32,023 nucleotides of DNA, from NCBI RefSeq assembly GCF_001434975.1, contig NZ_AZEL01000028.1, positions 1 to 32,023 on the forward strand. Direction: 5' to 3'. The stretch's first letter is position 1; every line of letters starts with the position of its first letter. Made by a program: the position numbers and the translations under genes. Positions 1 through 7,922 of this stretch are shown one piece after another. The notes below the pieces were generated by a model. That model ran no database searches and was not told where the DNA came from. It worked only from the letters and a program-made list of their open reading frames with translations. The DNA comes from Lactobacillus gallinarum DSM 10532 = JCM 2011 (GTDB taxonomy: Bacteria > Bacillota > Bacilli > Lactobacillales > Lactobacillaceae).

Positions 1-9
1 ATATTTCAA

Positions 10-49
10 CCTCCATTACTTATTATAATTTTTTAGGTAAAAAATACAA
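10..49 (-). promoter_or_regulatory. Promoter and RBS of a gene beyond the left edge
   Basis: On the minus strand a -35 TTGTAT (44-49) and a -10 TATAAT (22-27), 16 bp apart, are followed at 10-14 by GGAGG. With the usual spacing the start codon would fall at or just beyond base 1, so the gene itself is not visible. The predicted transcription start (about 15-16) sits right against the GGAGG, giving an unusually short leader. This is an inference from spacing only; the gene's identity is unknown. Confidence 0.55.
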
Positions 50-140
50 GGGGCTAAATGTTATTATTTCTTAATGTATTCCCTTACATTTGGGTATTTA
101 ATAAAAGTTTTAGGCTCTATTGTCTGTTATTAAATGCATA

Positions 141-177
141 ATAAAAAAGAACTCCTTAATTAAGAAGTTCCTTTTTT
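141..177. terminator. tpiA terminator, probably bidirectional
   Basis: A hairpin at 149-170 (arms GAACTTCTTAA / TTAAGGAGTTC on the minus strand, one G-T wobble) is followed on minus by a run of T residues (148-141 region) and on plus by CTTTTTT. It lies directly after the tpiA stop and would end the cggR-gap-pgk-tpiA transcript. Bases 1-140 hold only the promoter/RBS described separately and no convincing ORF. Confidence 0.85.
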
Positions 178-187
178 AATAATCAGA

Positions 188-946
188 TTAGTCTTGGTAG
201 TTTACCAATTCTAAGTATGATTCAGGCTTAAGTGAAGCACCACCAACTAAGCCACCATCAATGTCAGGCTTTGACATTAATTCCTTAACGTTAGCTGGCT
301 TTACAGAACCACCGTATTGAATACGAACGTTTTCTGCAGTCTCTTCGTTGTACAAGTCCTTAACAGTTTCACGGATAGTCTTGCACATTTCTTCAGCTTG
401 GTCTGATGAAGCAGTCTTACCAGTACCAATAGCCCAGATTGGTTCGTAAGCAATAACAAGGTTTGAAACTTGTTCAGCAGTAAGACCATCTAAAGCAGCC
501 TTAATTTGACCAACAACCCAGTCTTCTTGCTTGTTTGCTTCACGGGTTTCAAGTGATTCACCACAGCAAATGATTGGCTTCAAGCCATTAGCAAAGATTG
601 CCTTAGCCTTCTTGTTAATGTCTTCATCAGTTTCGTGGAAGTAACCACGACGTTCTGAGTGACCAATAATTACGTAGTCCATACCCATTTCTTTCAAAAC
701 CTTAGGTGAAGTTTCACCGGTGTAAGCACCTTCGTCTTCAAAGTAACAGTTTTCAGCACCGATGTGTAAGTTTGAACCTTTAGCTGCTTTTCTTAAAGCA
801 TCAAGGTCAACTGCAGGTGCACAAATAAGTGATTCTACCTTACTTGGATCTGGCAACTTGTCCTTAACAGCGTCGACGAATTCAGTAGTTTGTTCTGGAT
901 TCATGTGTAACTTCCAGTTACCAGCAATAATTGGTGTACGGCTCAT
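188..946 (-). CDS. tpiA: Triosephosphate isomerase
   Basis: Interconverts dihydroxyacetone phosphate and glyceraldehyde 3-phosphate in cytoplasmic glycolysis. The 252-residue product has the normal family length and a complete TIM-barrel signature: substrate-binding N10 and K12 in AGNWK, catalytic H96 in IIGHSERR, catalytic E168 in AYEPIW, and the phosphate-gripping loop at about 171-177 (AIGTGK). Late GGS and GG phosphate-binding motifs are also present. It is the last gene of the cggR-gap-pgk-tpiA run, 25 bp after pgk, with an AAGGAG ribosome binding site before ATG at 946. Expression should follow the operon promoter and CggR. Nothing is missing or unusual. Confidence 0.98.
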   Translation of the reverse strand: MSRTPIIAGNWKLHMNPEQTTEFVDAVKDKLPDPSKVESLICAPAVDLDALRKAAKGSNLHIGAENCYFEDEGAYTGETSPKVLKEMGMDYVIIGHSERRGYFHETDEDINKKAKAIFANGLKPIICCGESLETREANKQEDWVVGQIKAALDGLTAEQVSNLVIAYEPIWAIGTGKTASSDQAEEMCKTIRETVKDLYNEETAENVRIQYGGSVKPANVKELMSKPDIDGGLVGGASLKPESYLELVNYQD

Positions 947-971
947 TAGTCTATTATCTCCTTAACTTAAA

Positions 972-2183
972 TTACTTGTCTTGTACGCAAGCGATACCTG
1001 GCAATACTTTACCTTCAAGGTAGTTAAGTGAAGCACCACCACCGGTTGAAATGTGGCTGATCTTAGGTGCAATACCCAATTGCTTAGCAGCAGCAGTTGA
1101 GTCACCACCACCGATAATAGTGGTTGCGTCAGTAAGGTCTGCTAATGCACGACCAACTTCCAAAGTACCTTCTGCGAAGTTAGGCATTTCGAAAGCACCC
1201 ATTGGTCCGTTCCAAACAACAGTCTTAGCATCCTTTAAGATGTCCTTGAACTTAGCAATAGTCTTAGGACCAATGTCAAGACCCATCATGTTGTCAGGAA
1301 TGTCATCACCAACAACTTCACGTGAAGCATCGTTTGAGAATTCAGTTGCAGCTACGTTGTCAACTGGAAGAACGATCTTGTCGCCAGCCTTTTCAAGCAA
1401 TTCCTTAGCAAGGTCTACCTTATCAGCTTCAAATAATGATTTACCGATCTTGTGACCTTGAGCTGCTAAGAAGGTGTAAGCCATACCACCACCGATTAAG
1501 ATGTGGTCTGACTTAGGAATCAAGTTGTTAATAACACCAATCTTGTCTGAAACCTTAGCACCACCCAAGATAGTTACGAATGGGTGTACAGGGTTATCAA
1601 CAGCGTCACCTAAGTACTTGATTTCCTTTTCAAGTAAGTAACCAGCAGCTGCAGGTTTGCCGTTTTCCTTCATTGCAGTAGCGATACCAACGTTTGATGC
1701 GTGACTTCTGTGAGCAGTACCAAATGCGTCGTTTACAAACATGTCACCAAGGCTTGCCCAGTATTCGCCAAGCTTAGGATCGTTACCTGATTCACGCTTA
1801 CCAAAGTCATTGTCGATATCTTGGAATCTAGTGTTTTCAAGAACAACAACGTCGCCATCTTTCATGTTGTTGATAGCATCTTCAACTTCTTTACCTTCGT
1901 TTGATGGTACAAAAGTTACAGGCTTCTTAAGAAGTTCACTTAAACGTTCAGCAACTGGCTTTAATGATAATTCCTTCTTGTCAGCATCTGACTTAATACG
2001 GCCCAAGTGACTAAGCAAAATAGCCTTACCACCATGTTCAATGATGTACTTGATAGTTGGAAGTGCAGCAACGATACGGTTGTCATCACCGATAACGCCG
2101 TCCTTAATTGGAACATTGAAGTCTACACGTACTAAAACCTTTTTGCCTTTAACATCAAGATCGTCAACGATTAATTTAGCCAT
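972..2183 (-). CDS. pgk: Phosphoglycerate kinase
   Basis: Transfers the acyl phosphate of 1,3-bisphosphoglycerate to ADP, the first ATP-yielding step of lower glycolysis. The product is 403 residues, typical for bacterial PGK. The N-terminal domain has the VRVDFNVP substrate-binding motif near residue 20 and LLSHLGR near 60. The C-terminal nucleotide domain has GGAKVSDK and the glycine-rich GGGDSTAA motif, followed by HISTGGGA. The reading frame extends upstream to 2264, but I place the start at ATG 2183 (MAKLIVDD). It has a GGAGG site at 2191-2195 and matches the family start, whereas the extension runs through a hairpin. The hairpin at 2225-2250 between gap and pgk probably lowers pgk expression relative to gap. 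Confidence 0.98.
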   Translation of the reverse strand: MAKLIVDDLDVKGKKVLVRVDFNVPIKDGVIGDDNRIVAALPTIKYIIEHGGKAILLSHLGRIKSDADKKELSLKPVAERLSELLKKPVTFVPSNEGKEVEDAINNMKDGDVVVLENTRFQDIDNDFGKRESGNDPKLGEYWASLGDMFVNDAFGTAHRSHASNVGIATAMKENGKPAAAGYLLEKEIKYLGDAVDNPVHPFVTILGGAKVSDKIGVINNLIPKSDHILIGGGMAYTFLAAQGHKIGKSLFEADKVDLAKELLEKAGDKIVLPVDNVAATEFSNDASREVVGDDIPDNMMGLDIGPKTIAKFKDILKDAKTVVWNGPMGAFEMPNFAEGTLEVGRALADLTDATTIIGGGDSTAAAKQLGIAPKISHISTGGGASLNYLEGKVLPGIACVQDK

Positions 2184-2217
2184 TATAATCCTCCGATTAT
2201 TTTGATATTTTTCCTTC

Positions 2218-2250
2218 AAAAAAAGGCGGAAGGAAGAATCTCCCTCCGCC
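2218..2250 (-). terminator. Internal terminator/attenuator between gap and pgk
   Basis: On the minus strand a GC-rich hairpin (arms GGCGGAGGGAG and CTTCCTTCCGCC, with G-T wobbles) occupies 2225-2250. Seven T residues (2218-2224) follow it immediately. It has the form of an intrinsic terminator but lies inside the glycolytic operon, after the gap stop at 2296 and before the pgk start at 2183. No convincing promoter follows it, so partial read-through probably makes gap mRNA more abundant than pgk-tpiA mRNA, as described for B. subtilis gapA. Confidence 0.75.
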
Positions 2251-2295
2251 TTCTCAATTACCACTTAACTATAATCAGTTAATTTAAATTAATGA

Positions 2296-3312
2296 TTAAA
2301 GAGTAGCAAAGTGTAATAAAGTACGAACCATTTGGCAAGTGAATGAGTATTCGTTGTCGTACCAAGCAACAGTCTTAACTAATTGCTTGTCACCTGCAGT
2401 AGTTACCATAGTTTGAGTTGGGTCAAAGATTGAACCAGCAGTCATGTTCAAAACATCGCTTGAAACAATGTGGTCACCATTGTAAGCAAATGATGGGCTT
2501 TCGTACTTCTTCATAGCTTCGTTAACTTCGTCAGCAGTAACCTTCTTGCTCAAGATTGATACTAATTCAGTTTCTGAACCATCTGGAACTGGAACACGTT
2601 GTGCGTGACCGTTCATCTTACCGTTCAAGTTAGGCAATACCAAACCGATAGCCTTAGCTGAACCAGTAGTATGAGGAATGATGTTTTCAGCAGCAGCACG
2701 AGCGTCTTGTTCCTTACCACTACGAGCAGGACCATCCAAAGTCATTTGAGTACCAGTGTATGCGTGGATAGTAGTCATAGTAGCAACTTCGATACCGAAT
2801 TCCTTGTCCAAAGCGTTAGCCATTGGTGCAAGTGAGTTAGTAGTACATGAAGCAGCTGAAACAATCTTGTCGTCAGCAGTCAAAGTGTTTTCGTTTACTG
2901 AGTAAACGATAGTCTTCAAGTCGTTACCAGCTGGAGCTGAGATCAATACACGCTTAGCACCTGCGTCAAGGTGAGCTTGTGACTTAGCCTTGCTAGTGTA
3001 GAAACCAGTACATTCAAGAACAAAGTCAACACCATCGTTCTTAACCCAAGGAATGTTTTGTGCTTGTGGTTCAGCGTATACGTGGTACTTCTTACCGTCA
3101 ACTACGATAGCATCTTCAGTTGATGAAACTTCGTGGTTGAAAGTACCATGAGTAGTGTCGTACTTAAGTAAGTAAGCAAGCATTGATGGAGTAGTCAAGT
3201 CGTTGATAGCAACAACTTCGATGTCCTTACTCTTTTCGCCTAAGTCCATAATACGACGGAATGCTAAACGACCGATACGGCCGAAACCGTTAATACCAAT
3301 TTTAACTGTCAT
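2296..3312 (-). CDS. gap: Glyceraldehyde-3-phosphate dehydrogenase, type I (NAD-dependent, glycolytic)
   Basis: Oxidises and phosphorylates glyceraldehyde 3-phosphate to 1,3-bisphosphoglycerate with NAD. The 338-residue product begins with the Rossmann motif [10 protein letters not shown] (6-15). It carries the catalytic cysteine C156 in SAASCTTNS and H183 in TIHAYTGTQ. The NAD-binding D at about 38 (INDL) fits the glycolytic rather than the NADP-type enzyme. It follows cggR by 55 bp, with AGGAGG about 11 nt before ATG 3312. Its placement directly after its regulator, and the terminator-like hairpin behind it, favour a high gap level. In lactobacilli this enzyme is also often found at the cell surface, which the sequence cannot show. 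Confidence 0.98.
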   Translation of the reverse strand: MTVKIGINGFGRIGRLAFRRIMDLGEKSKDIEVVAINDLTTPSMLAYLLKYDTTHGTFNHEVSSTEDAIVVDGKKYHVYAEPQAQNIPWVKNDGVDFVLECTGFYTSKAKSQAHLDAGAKRVLISAPAGNDLKTIVYSVNENTLTADDKIVSAASCTTNSLAPMANALDKEFGIEVATMTTIHAYTGTQMTLDGPARSGKEQDARAAAENIIPHTTGSAKAIGLVLPNLNGKMNGHAQRVPVPDGSETELVSILSKKVTADEVNEAMKKYESPSFAYNGDHIVSSDVLNMTAGSIFDPTQTMVTTAGDKQLVKTVAWYDNEYSFTCQMVRTLLHFATL

Positions 3313-3367
3313 AACCTAAAAGTCCTCCTTTAAGAACTATAAACAACAATTTATTTTAAACGGGATT

Positions 3368-4399
3368 TTATTTCCCCTTTAAAATCATATTTGAGGCACC
3401 CTCATCAGTAATTAACCAGGTTTGATGAGGTGCATTGGGCATATATGCTTTTATTGCTTTGGCTTTTCTTGCACCACATGCAAAAGCAAATATGTGGGGT
3501 ATTTTATATAGGTTCTCAAACTGTAATCCAACCTGGGTGATACGGTCGACAACCTTGCCTTTTTCATCGAAGAAACACCCGAAACATTCGGTGACGGCCT
3601 TCTTTTCACGAAGCTCCGAAAGTCTAATTGAATTATACCCTCTACGCTGCGCCATTTCTTGGGCTAACCCAATACCATGGATCACTGCATCGCTTTGTGA
3701 AATATCTTGCAGAACATCCGCAATCGAGGATTCACGTATCAAAGATTTATACGCTGCAGCTGAAACCTGTTCAGGTAAATACAATGTCTTATACGTACCC
3801 GAAGTTTTAGCTGCCATTTCTTGGACGATTGTATTACTTTGCGTTTCTACATTTTCGCCCAAGGCTCCTCGACCAGGAACAAATTCTAACTGGCGGTTAT
3901 TCCCTAAACTAGGAGATAAATACTTAGCAGATTTTGCTAAAGCCGCTCCACCTAGAATTGTAACTATTGAATGACCTAATGGCAAGAGTAAATTTAAAGC
4001 TGAACTTAACTCTTCTCCCATCTCTTCATAAACGCGATCTTGCAAATCAGCATTACCTGGTACAATCAAGGTTCTTTCAATCCCTAATTTCTTAGCCAGT
4101 GCTAATTCTGTTTCACCCGCATTAAAGAGACGGTCAATCAATGGCCCCGCATCTTGTAATGTTTTCTCGCCCTTTTCAGTTAAAAACATTCCAAAACTTT
4201 TAGTTTCAATCAAACCTAATTGACTCAAATATTCAGTTTCGGTTCTAATGTTTCTTTCTGAAAGCCCTAAATGTTGAGCTACACTTCTACGCCCAATCGG
4301 CGCATGCAGTGCTATCTGCTCAAGGACAAGATACCTTTGTCGAAGAATCTTTAAGACGTCGGGAACGAGCGCTTCGAGCAAAGAAAAGTCCGAATTCAT
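3368..4399 (-). CDS. cggR: Central glycolytic genes regulator CggR (SorC family)
   Basis: DNA-binding repressor of the gapA operon. In B. subtilis, fructose 1,6-bisphosphate weakens its binding and so induces lower glycolysis. The product is 343 residues, the family length. An N-terminal winged helix-turn-helix lies near residues 30-75 (GRRSVAQHLGLSERNIRTE), followed by a SorC-type sugar-phosphate domain with motifs such as LPLGHSIVTILGG and VPGRGALGENVE. The gene is first in the cggR-gap-pgk-tpiA run, as in Bacillus and most lactobacilli. Its leader holds a GGGAC/GTCCC palindrome (4415-4457) that should be its own operator. The ATG at 4399 is preceded by GGAGGGA. The domain order is intact. 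Confidence 0.95.
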   Translation of the reverse strand: MNSDFSLLEALVPDVLKILRQRYLVLEQIALHAPIGRRSVAQHLGLSERNIRTETEYLSQLGLIETKSFGMFLTEKGEKTLQDAGPLIDRLFNAGETELALAKKLGIERTLIVPGNADLQDRVYEEMGEELSSALNLLLPLGHSIVTILGGAALAKSAKYLSPSLGNNRQLEFVPGRGALGENVETQSNTIVQEMAAKTSGTYKTLYLPEQVSAAAYKSLIRESSIADVLQDISQSDAVIHGIGLAQEMAQRRGYNSIRLSELREKKAVTECFGCFFDEKGKVVDRITQVGLQFENLYKIPHIFAFACGARKAKAIKAYMPNAPHQTWLITDEGASNMILKGK

Positions 4400-4414
4400 C
4401 GTTCCCTCCTTTCC

Positions 4415-4457
4415 CTGGGACGCTTAGTGACCACATCCGTGTCGATTTCTGTCCCAG
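4415..4457 (-). promoter_or_regulatory. Probable CggR operator
   Basis: On plus, CTGGGAC (4415-4421) and GTCCCAG (4451-4457) form a 7-bp inverted repeat. Read on minus it is TGGGAC-N6-CGACA, then a partial second copy ending in CGTCC. This resembles the B. subtilis CggR operator (CGGGAC-N6-TGTCC repeated). It lies roughly 60-100 nt after the predicted transcription start, so a roadblock mechanism is possible. Agreement with the consensus in the second half is loose. Confidence 0.7.
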
Positions 4458-4524
4458 AATACTTAAAAATATAAGAGAAACGTACAACTATTTCAAATTC
4501 ATACATTTCCCAATCGACACTGTT

Positions 4525-4553
4525 AGTATAACAATGTATTTTTCGTAATTCAA
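4525..4553 (-). promoter_or_regulatory. Promoter of the cggR-gap-pgk-tpiA operon
   Basis: On the minus strand TTGAAT (4548-4553) and TATACT (4525-4530) are separated by exactly 17 bp, a good sigma-A match. Transcription should start near 4518, giving a leader of about 120 nt before cggR. A second inverted repeat, GTGTCGATT (4439-4447) with AATCGACAC (4512-4520), spans much of that leader. Confidence 0.75.
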
Positions 4554-4600
4554 GAAAAAGATCGGCTATTTTAAAAAAATTGTAAGGCTCACAAAATCAT

Positions 4601-4629
4601 TTCTATTTATATTCTTTTTCTGTTATACT
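4601..4629 (+). promoter_or_regulatory. Promoter of tRNA-Arg
   Basis: A good -10, TATACT (4624-4629), lies 16 bp before the tRNA gene. The -35 at the 17-bp position is poor (TTCTAT, 4601-4606). It diverges from the cggR promoter. Confidence 0.5.
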
Positions 4630-4645
4630 AGAAGTTGCGTAGTTT

Positions 4646-4717
4646 GGGTCCTTAGTGTAATGGATCGCACGTAAGATTCCGGTTCTTAAAATCTGGGTTC
4701 GACTCCCAGGGGACCCA
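4646..4717 (+). tRNA. tRNA-Arg (anticodon CCG)
   Basis: The 72 nt fold into a full cloverleaf. The acceptor stem is GGGTCCT/GGGACCC with discriminator A4717. The D stem is GTGT/GCAC. The anticodon stem TAAGA/TCTTA closes the loop TTCCGGT with anticodon CCG at 4679-4681. The variable loop has 4 nt, and the T arm is CTGGG-TTCGACT-CCCAG. It reads CGG, a rare arginine codon in low-GC lactobacilli. The 3' CCA is not encoded and must be added by tRNA nucleotidyltransferase. It stands alone, with its own -10 and a terminator right behind. Confidence 0.96.
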
Positions 4718-4721
4718 TACA

Positions 4722-4752
4722 AAAAAGGCTAGAGCAATTGCTCTAGCTTTTT
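4722..4752. terminator. Bidirectional terminator between tRNA-Arg and the secreted protein gene
   Basis: A perfect 20-nt palindrome, GCTAGAGCAATTGCTCTAGC (4728-4747), has A residues on the left (4721-4726) and T residues on the right (4748-4752). It can end both the plus-strand tRNA transcript and the minus-strand gene ending at 4762. Confidence 0.85.
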
Positions 4753-4761
4753 CATTTACTA

Positions 4762-6249
4762 TTAAAACTTACCTGAAGTCAATTCAGCACGTTGTGCAAA
4801 TTGTACATACAATCTTGAACCAGTTGCTGACATACCTTCAATTTCACGTTTAGTGTTGAAACGGTAATGCTTTTGTGCAGAGCCATTTTCACTTACCTTA
4901 AAGATGTTGTCATTAAAGCCAATGAAGAAGTGACCGTCGCCATAAGCAAAGCCTTGAACTGGTGAATTAGAAATAAATCTACCTTCAGTTGCGCCAACTT
5001 CAGTAGCATTCCAAGTATCACCATCTCTAGTTAACTTCCAGTATTCATAGCAGTTATGACCACCATTGTGGAATAAAGCGTACATAGTATCGTCGCCTAC
5101 AAAAGTAGCGTTGTGAATGTAACGATTGTCTGAAATTCTAAATGTCCAAATCTTGTTAATCTTCATATCGCTCTTGCGAATTTGTAAGATTTCTTCTGAA
5201 GCAGGACCATTATTGTATTTATTGTCATTAGCCAATACGTAGATGTAACTTGATGAAGAACCTAATGATTGACCGTGACCCAATTTAATATATGGACTTA
5301 CTTTAATGTTTTTAGCGTATGACTTAAAAGTGCTCCACTTCATAGTAGTAAGATTTTGTGCAGCATACTTGCTCTTTAATGCATTCAAGTTATATGAAAC
5401 TAAGTGTCCATATTGACTATTGCTGCTTGTAAATAATGAAGTAGTGAAAATACCGCCGTTAACTGTCATACCTTCAGGAATTACACCAACTTGGCCCATT
5501 GCATCCCCAGCTTGACCATAACCTAAACTCAAAAATCTAGGTTGGAACAAACGAGTTCCAAGAGTTAAGCCATTGCTCTTAATGGTGTTGCTAGTAGTTT
5601 CTGAACGGTATCCATGTGCACGATTCCAGTTTCTAGATGAGCCCTTTGAGCCACCATTCCAAGTAGAAGTAGTCTTAAAGCCCTTCTTCGGAGTAACACT
5701 TGGAGAAGCCATATCACCATCATGAACGTCAATATTAACTTCTGCCTTTGCTTTACCATAACTATAGGTTACTTTGTCTGGATTAGTACTTATATACTTT
5801 CTAGAAACATGAACCTTATTAGGATTAATTGCAGTACCATGTGCATCTGTAGCGTAGTTAATCGCATCTCTAGTAGGGAAGCTGTAATCACTATTTTTAA
5901 CTAAGCTTACCTCATTAGCAACAGAGATTTGGTTACGTGCAAAGAATTTTTCACTTACCCAACCAACATTGCGACCATCAACAATAATCAACCAGAAAGT
6001 ACCTTTTCTGGTTGATTTAGATTCCTTTGATTGAATTTGACCATGTTTAAAATACTTAGTTGAAGTAAACTTGCCGCTTGGTCCCTTGCTTGAAACATTG
6101 TGATAAATTGCATAATTACCATTACCTGCAATTTTAGTAACAGCCTTGCCGTAGCTTTTAGCTTGAACAGTGTTTGCTTGACCATTAATAGTTAATAAAC
6201 TTCCAGCAAGCAATAAACCAGCTAAAATTAGCTTTTTATTGTTTCTCAT
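4762..6249 (-). CDS. Secreted cell-surface protein: GW/SH3-like, Ig-like and propeller-like domains (paralog A)
   Basis: No function is known to me. The 495-residue product starts with a Sec signal peptide (basic MRNNKK, hydrophobic core 7-20, likely cleavage after VQA at 30). Residues about 33-104 form a GW/SH3-like module with FWLIIVDGRNVGWV, a type used in related bacteria for wall-polymer binding. Residues about 112-176 look like a surface Ig-like domain ending in VTYSYGKAKAEV. The rest (about 225-495) carries repeated aromatic beta-strand motifs (GVIPEGMTV, GHLVSYNL, YIYVLANDN, SEEILQIRKSDM) that suggest a beta-propeller. There is no LPXTG anchor and no transmembrane end, so retention by charge or through the GW module is likely. 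The protein is Lys-rich. The gene at 8794-10419 is its paralog. ATG 6249 has AGGAGG 8 nt upstream. Confidence 0.85.
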   Translation of the reverse strand: MRNNKKLILAGLLLAGSLLTINGQANTVQAKSYGKAVTKIAGNGNYAIYHNVSSKGPSGKFTSTKYFKHGQIQSKESKSTRKGTFWLIIVDGRNVGWVSEKFFARNQISVANEVSLVKNSDYSFPTRDAINYATDAHGTAINPNKVHVSRKYISTNPDKVTYSYGKAKAEVNIDVHDGDMASPSVTPKKGFKTTSTWNGGSKGSSRNWNRAHGYRSETTSNTIKSNGLTLGTRLFQPRFLSLGYGQAGDAMGQVGVIPEGMTVNGGIFTTSLFTSSNSQYGHLVSYNLNALKSKYAAQNLTTMKWSTFKSYAKNIKVSPYIKLGHGQSLGSSSSYIYVLANDNKYNNGPASEEILQIRKSDMKINKIWTFRISDNRYIHNATFVGDDTMYALFHNGGHNCYEYWKLTRDGDTWNATEVGATEGRFISNSPVQGFAYGDGHFFIGFNDNIFKVSENGSAQKHYRFNTKREIEGMSATGSRLYVQFAQRAELTSGKF

Positions 6250-6285
6250 TCATTCTTCCTCCTTAAAAAAACAGCATATACTCAT

Positions 6286-6315
6286 ATCTTAGCACCAATT
6301 CATCAAAAATGTTCT
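6286..6315 (-). promoter_or_regulatory. Promoter of secreted paralog A
   Basis: On minus an extended -10, TG-C-TAAGAT (hexamer 6286-6291), lies 18 bp after AGAACA (6310-6315), a weak -35 that overlaps the left arm of the inverted repeat at 6311-6345. The predicted start leaves a leader of about 30 nt with AGGAGG. Confidence 0.5.
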
Positions 6316-6345
6316 TATATTATTAGAAAAAATTAATATAAGAAC
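6311..6345. repeat. Perfect 12-bp inverted repeat between divergent genes
   Basis: GTTCTTATATTA (6311-6322) and TAATATAAGAAC (6334-6345) are exact reverse complements around an 11-nt centre. Each outer end supplies the AGAACA that stands at the -35 position of one of the two divergent promoters. No T-run follows, so it is not an intrinsic terminator. A shared operator is the best reading, but the regulator is unknown. Confidence 0.8.
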
Positions 6346-6369
6346 ATACTAATGGCATTGTTATATAAT
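6341..6369 (+). promoter_or_regulatory. Promoter of the APC permease gene
   Basis: A perfect -10, TATAAT (6364-6369), follows AGAACA (6341-6346) by 17 bp. The -35 is weak and forms the right end of the inverted repeat. The upstream in-frame ATG at 6368 overlaps this -10, which supports starting the permease at 6404. Confidence 0.55.
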
Positions 6370-6403
6370 GAAAAGACTCACAATTTATATTAGGAGTGTT
6401 TTT

Positions 6404-7837
6404 ATGGTCGAATCACAAAACAATCCCAAAAAGATGATGTGGACTACTCTGGCAATGATGGCGTTCTCCACTGTTTGGGGATTTGGTAACGTTGTTAATG
6501 GGTACGTCTACTTTGATGGAACAAAGGTCATCTTCAGTTGGGTAGTCATGTTCCTTCTCTACTTTGTTCCCTATGCACTGATGGTTGGTGAACTAGGTGC
6601 TACATTCAAAAATGCCGAAGGTGGGGTATCATCTTGGGTAAATGCCACAATGGGTGCAAAATGGGCATATTATGCAGGTTGGACTTATTGGGCTTGCCAC
6701 GTCGTATATATTTCTAGTAAAGGTACCGGTGGCTTAAGAGCTATGGCTTGGGGCATCTTTGGTAACACCAGATGGTACGACGGATTACCTACTGCTTGGA
6801 CACAATTTGCAACATTAGTTGTATTTTTATTCTTCTGCTGGGTAGCAAGTCGTGGTATTCCTGTATTAAAGGGCTTAGCAACTATCGCAGGTTCTTCAAT
6901 GTTCATCATGTCAATTTTGTTTATCATCATGATGTTTGCCGCTCCGGCTATTAACCCAGGAGCAGGATTTTACCACATTGATCTTAATTGGAAGAATTTA
7001 ATGCCAACTTTCAACGTTAAATACTTTACTTCTCTTTCAATCTTAGTATTTGCCGTTGGTGGCTGTGAAAAGATTTCGCCTTATGTTAATAAGGTAAAAG
7101 ATCCTTCCAAGAATTTCCCTAAGGCAATGATGGCATTAGCAATCATGGTTATGGTATCAGCAATTTTAGGTACCTTTGCCATGGCATTGATGTTTGATCC
7201 GAAGGTCGTTAATGCTAATTTGAATGAATATATTTCAAATGGTGCCTACATGGCCTTCCAAAAACTAGGCGAATACTACCATGTTGGTGGATTATTCATG
7301 TACATCTACTCATGGTGTAATGTAATTGGTCAATTCTCCACCTTAGTAATTAGTATTGACGCACCGCTTAGAATGCTTTTGGGAAGTAAAGAAGCAAAAG
7401 AATTTATTCCTAAAGGTTTATTCAAGCTTAACAAGCATGGTGCTTATATCAATGGTATTTGGATGATCGTTGTTTTATCAGGTGGTTTAATTGCTATCCA
7501 AGCATTTGTTCCTAACGCACAAGCTGTAATGGCTCAATTAGTTAAGTTAAACTCAACTACCATGCCACTTCGTTACCTTTGGGTATTTGCAGCTTATATT
7601 GCTTTAAGAAAGCATCAAAAATCATTTGAAACCACTTATCAAATGACTAAATCTCAGGGATTAGCTTATACCGCAGGTATTTGGTGTTTCTTAGTTACTG
7701 CAGCATGTTGTATTTTTGGTATTTATTCACCAGATCCATTTACATTAATGCTCAATATCTTAACACCAATCATCTTAATCGCATTGGGATTGATTCTTCC
7801 TGGTATTAAAAAATATCAAGAAGCAAAGGCCAATTAG
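6404..7837 (+). CDS. APC-superfamily amino acid permease
   Basis: A cytoplasmic-membrane amino acid transporter. The 477-residue product has about twelve hydrophobic segments. The first segment carries the broken-helix region FSTVWGFGNVVNG, and later parts include FFCWVASRGIPVLKG and GGCEKISPYVNKVKDPSKNFPKAM, the conserved APC cytoplasmic loop. The family resembles the glutamate:GABA antiporter/YjeM branch. The substrate cannot be read from the sequence. The frame extends upstream to 6368, but that ATG lies in the -10 box. ATG 6404 has AGGAGTG 6-7 nt before it and is preferred. It diverges from secreted paralog A over a shared inverted repeat and is followed by its own terminator. Confidence 0.88.
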   Translation: MVESQNNPKKMMWTTLAMMAFSTVWGFGNVVNGYVYFDGTKVIFSWVVMFLLYFVPYALMVGELGATFKNAEGGVSSWVNATMGAKWAYYAGWTYWACHVVYISSKGTGGLRAMAWGIFGNTRWYDGLPTAWTQFATLVVFLFFCWVASRGIPVLKGLATIAGSSMFIMSILFIIMMFAAPAINPGAGFYHIDLNWKNLMPTFNVKYFTSLSILVFAVGGCEKISPYVNKVKDPSKNFPKAMMALAIMVMVSAILGTFAMALMFDPKVVNANLNEYISNGAYMAFQKLGEYYHVGGLFMYIYSWCNVIGQFSTLVISIDAPLRMLLGSKEAKEFIPKGLFKLNKHGAYINGIWMIVVLSGGLIAIQAFVPNAQAVMAQLVKLNSTTMPLRYLWVFAAYIALRKHQKSFETTYQMTKSQGLAYTAGIWCFLVTAACCIFGIYSPDPFTLMLNILTPIILIALGLILPGIKKYQEAKAN

Positions 7838-7852
7838 ATATAGATATAACAA

Positions 7853-7881
7853 AAAAAGACCGTTGACAGCGGTCTTTTTTT
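7853..7881 (+). terminator. Permease terminator
   Basis: The stem AAAAAGACCG / CGGTCTTTTT (7853-7862 / 7870-7879) with a 7-nt loop is followed by T residues to 7881. It lies between the permease stop and the HAD gene, so HAD either depends on read-through or has its own weak promoter in the short gap. Confidence 0.85.
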
Positions 7882-7922
7882 ATTTTTTAATTTCATTTAG
7901 ATTAAAAATGAGGTGGAAAAAC

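Noticed and set aside
2184-2264. N-terminal extension of pgk to 2264
   Set aside because: It translates through the gap-pgk hairpin and lacks a ribosome binding site. ATG 2183 has GGAGG and the family N-terminus.
3345-3380. RNA-processing hairpin between cggR and gap
   Set aside because: Only a 4-5 bp GGGA/TCCC stem is visible, too weak to call from sequence.
3435-3974. Long plus-strand ORFs opposite cggR, and similar ones opposite pgk, uvrA and whiA
   Set aside because: They are antisense shadows of clearly coding genes and have no ribosome binding site or family resemblance.
4728-4747. Perfect 20-nt palindrome as a mobile-element end or attachment site next to a tRNA gene
   Set aside because: It has flanking A and T runs and lies between convergent genes, so a bidirectional terminator explains it. 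No integrase or direct repeat of the tRNA end is visible.
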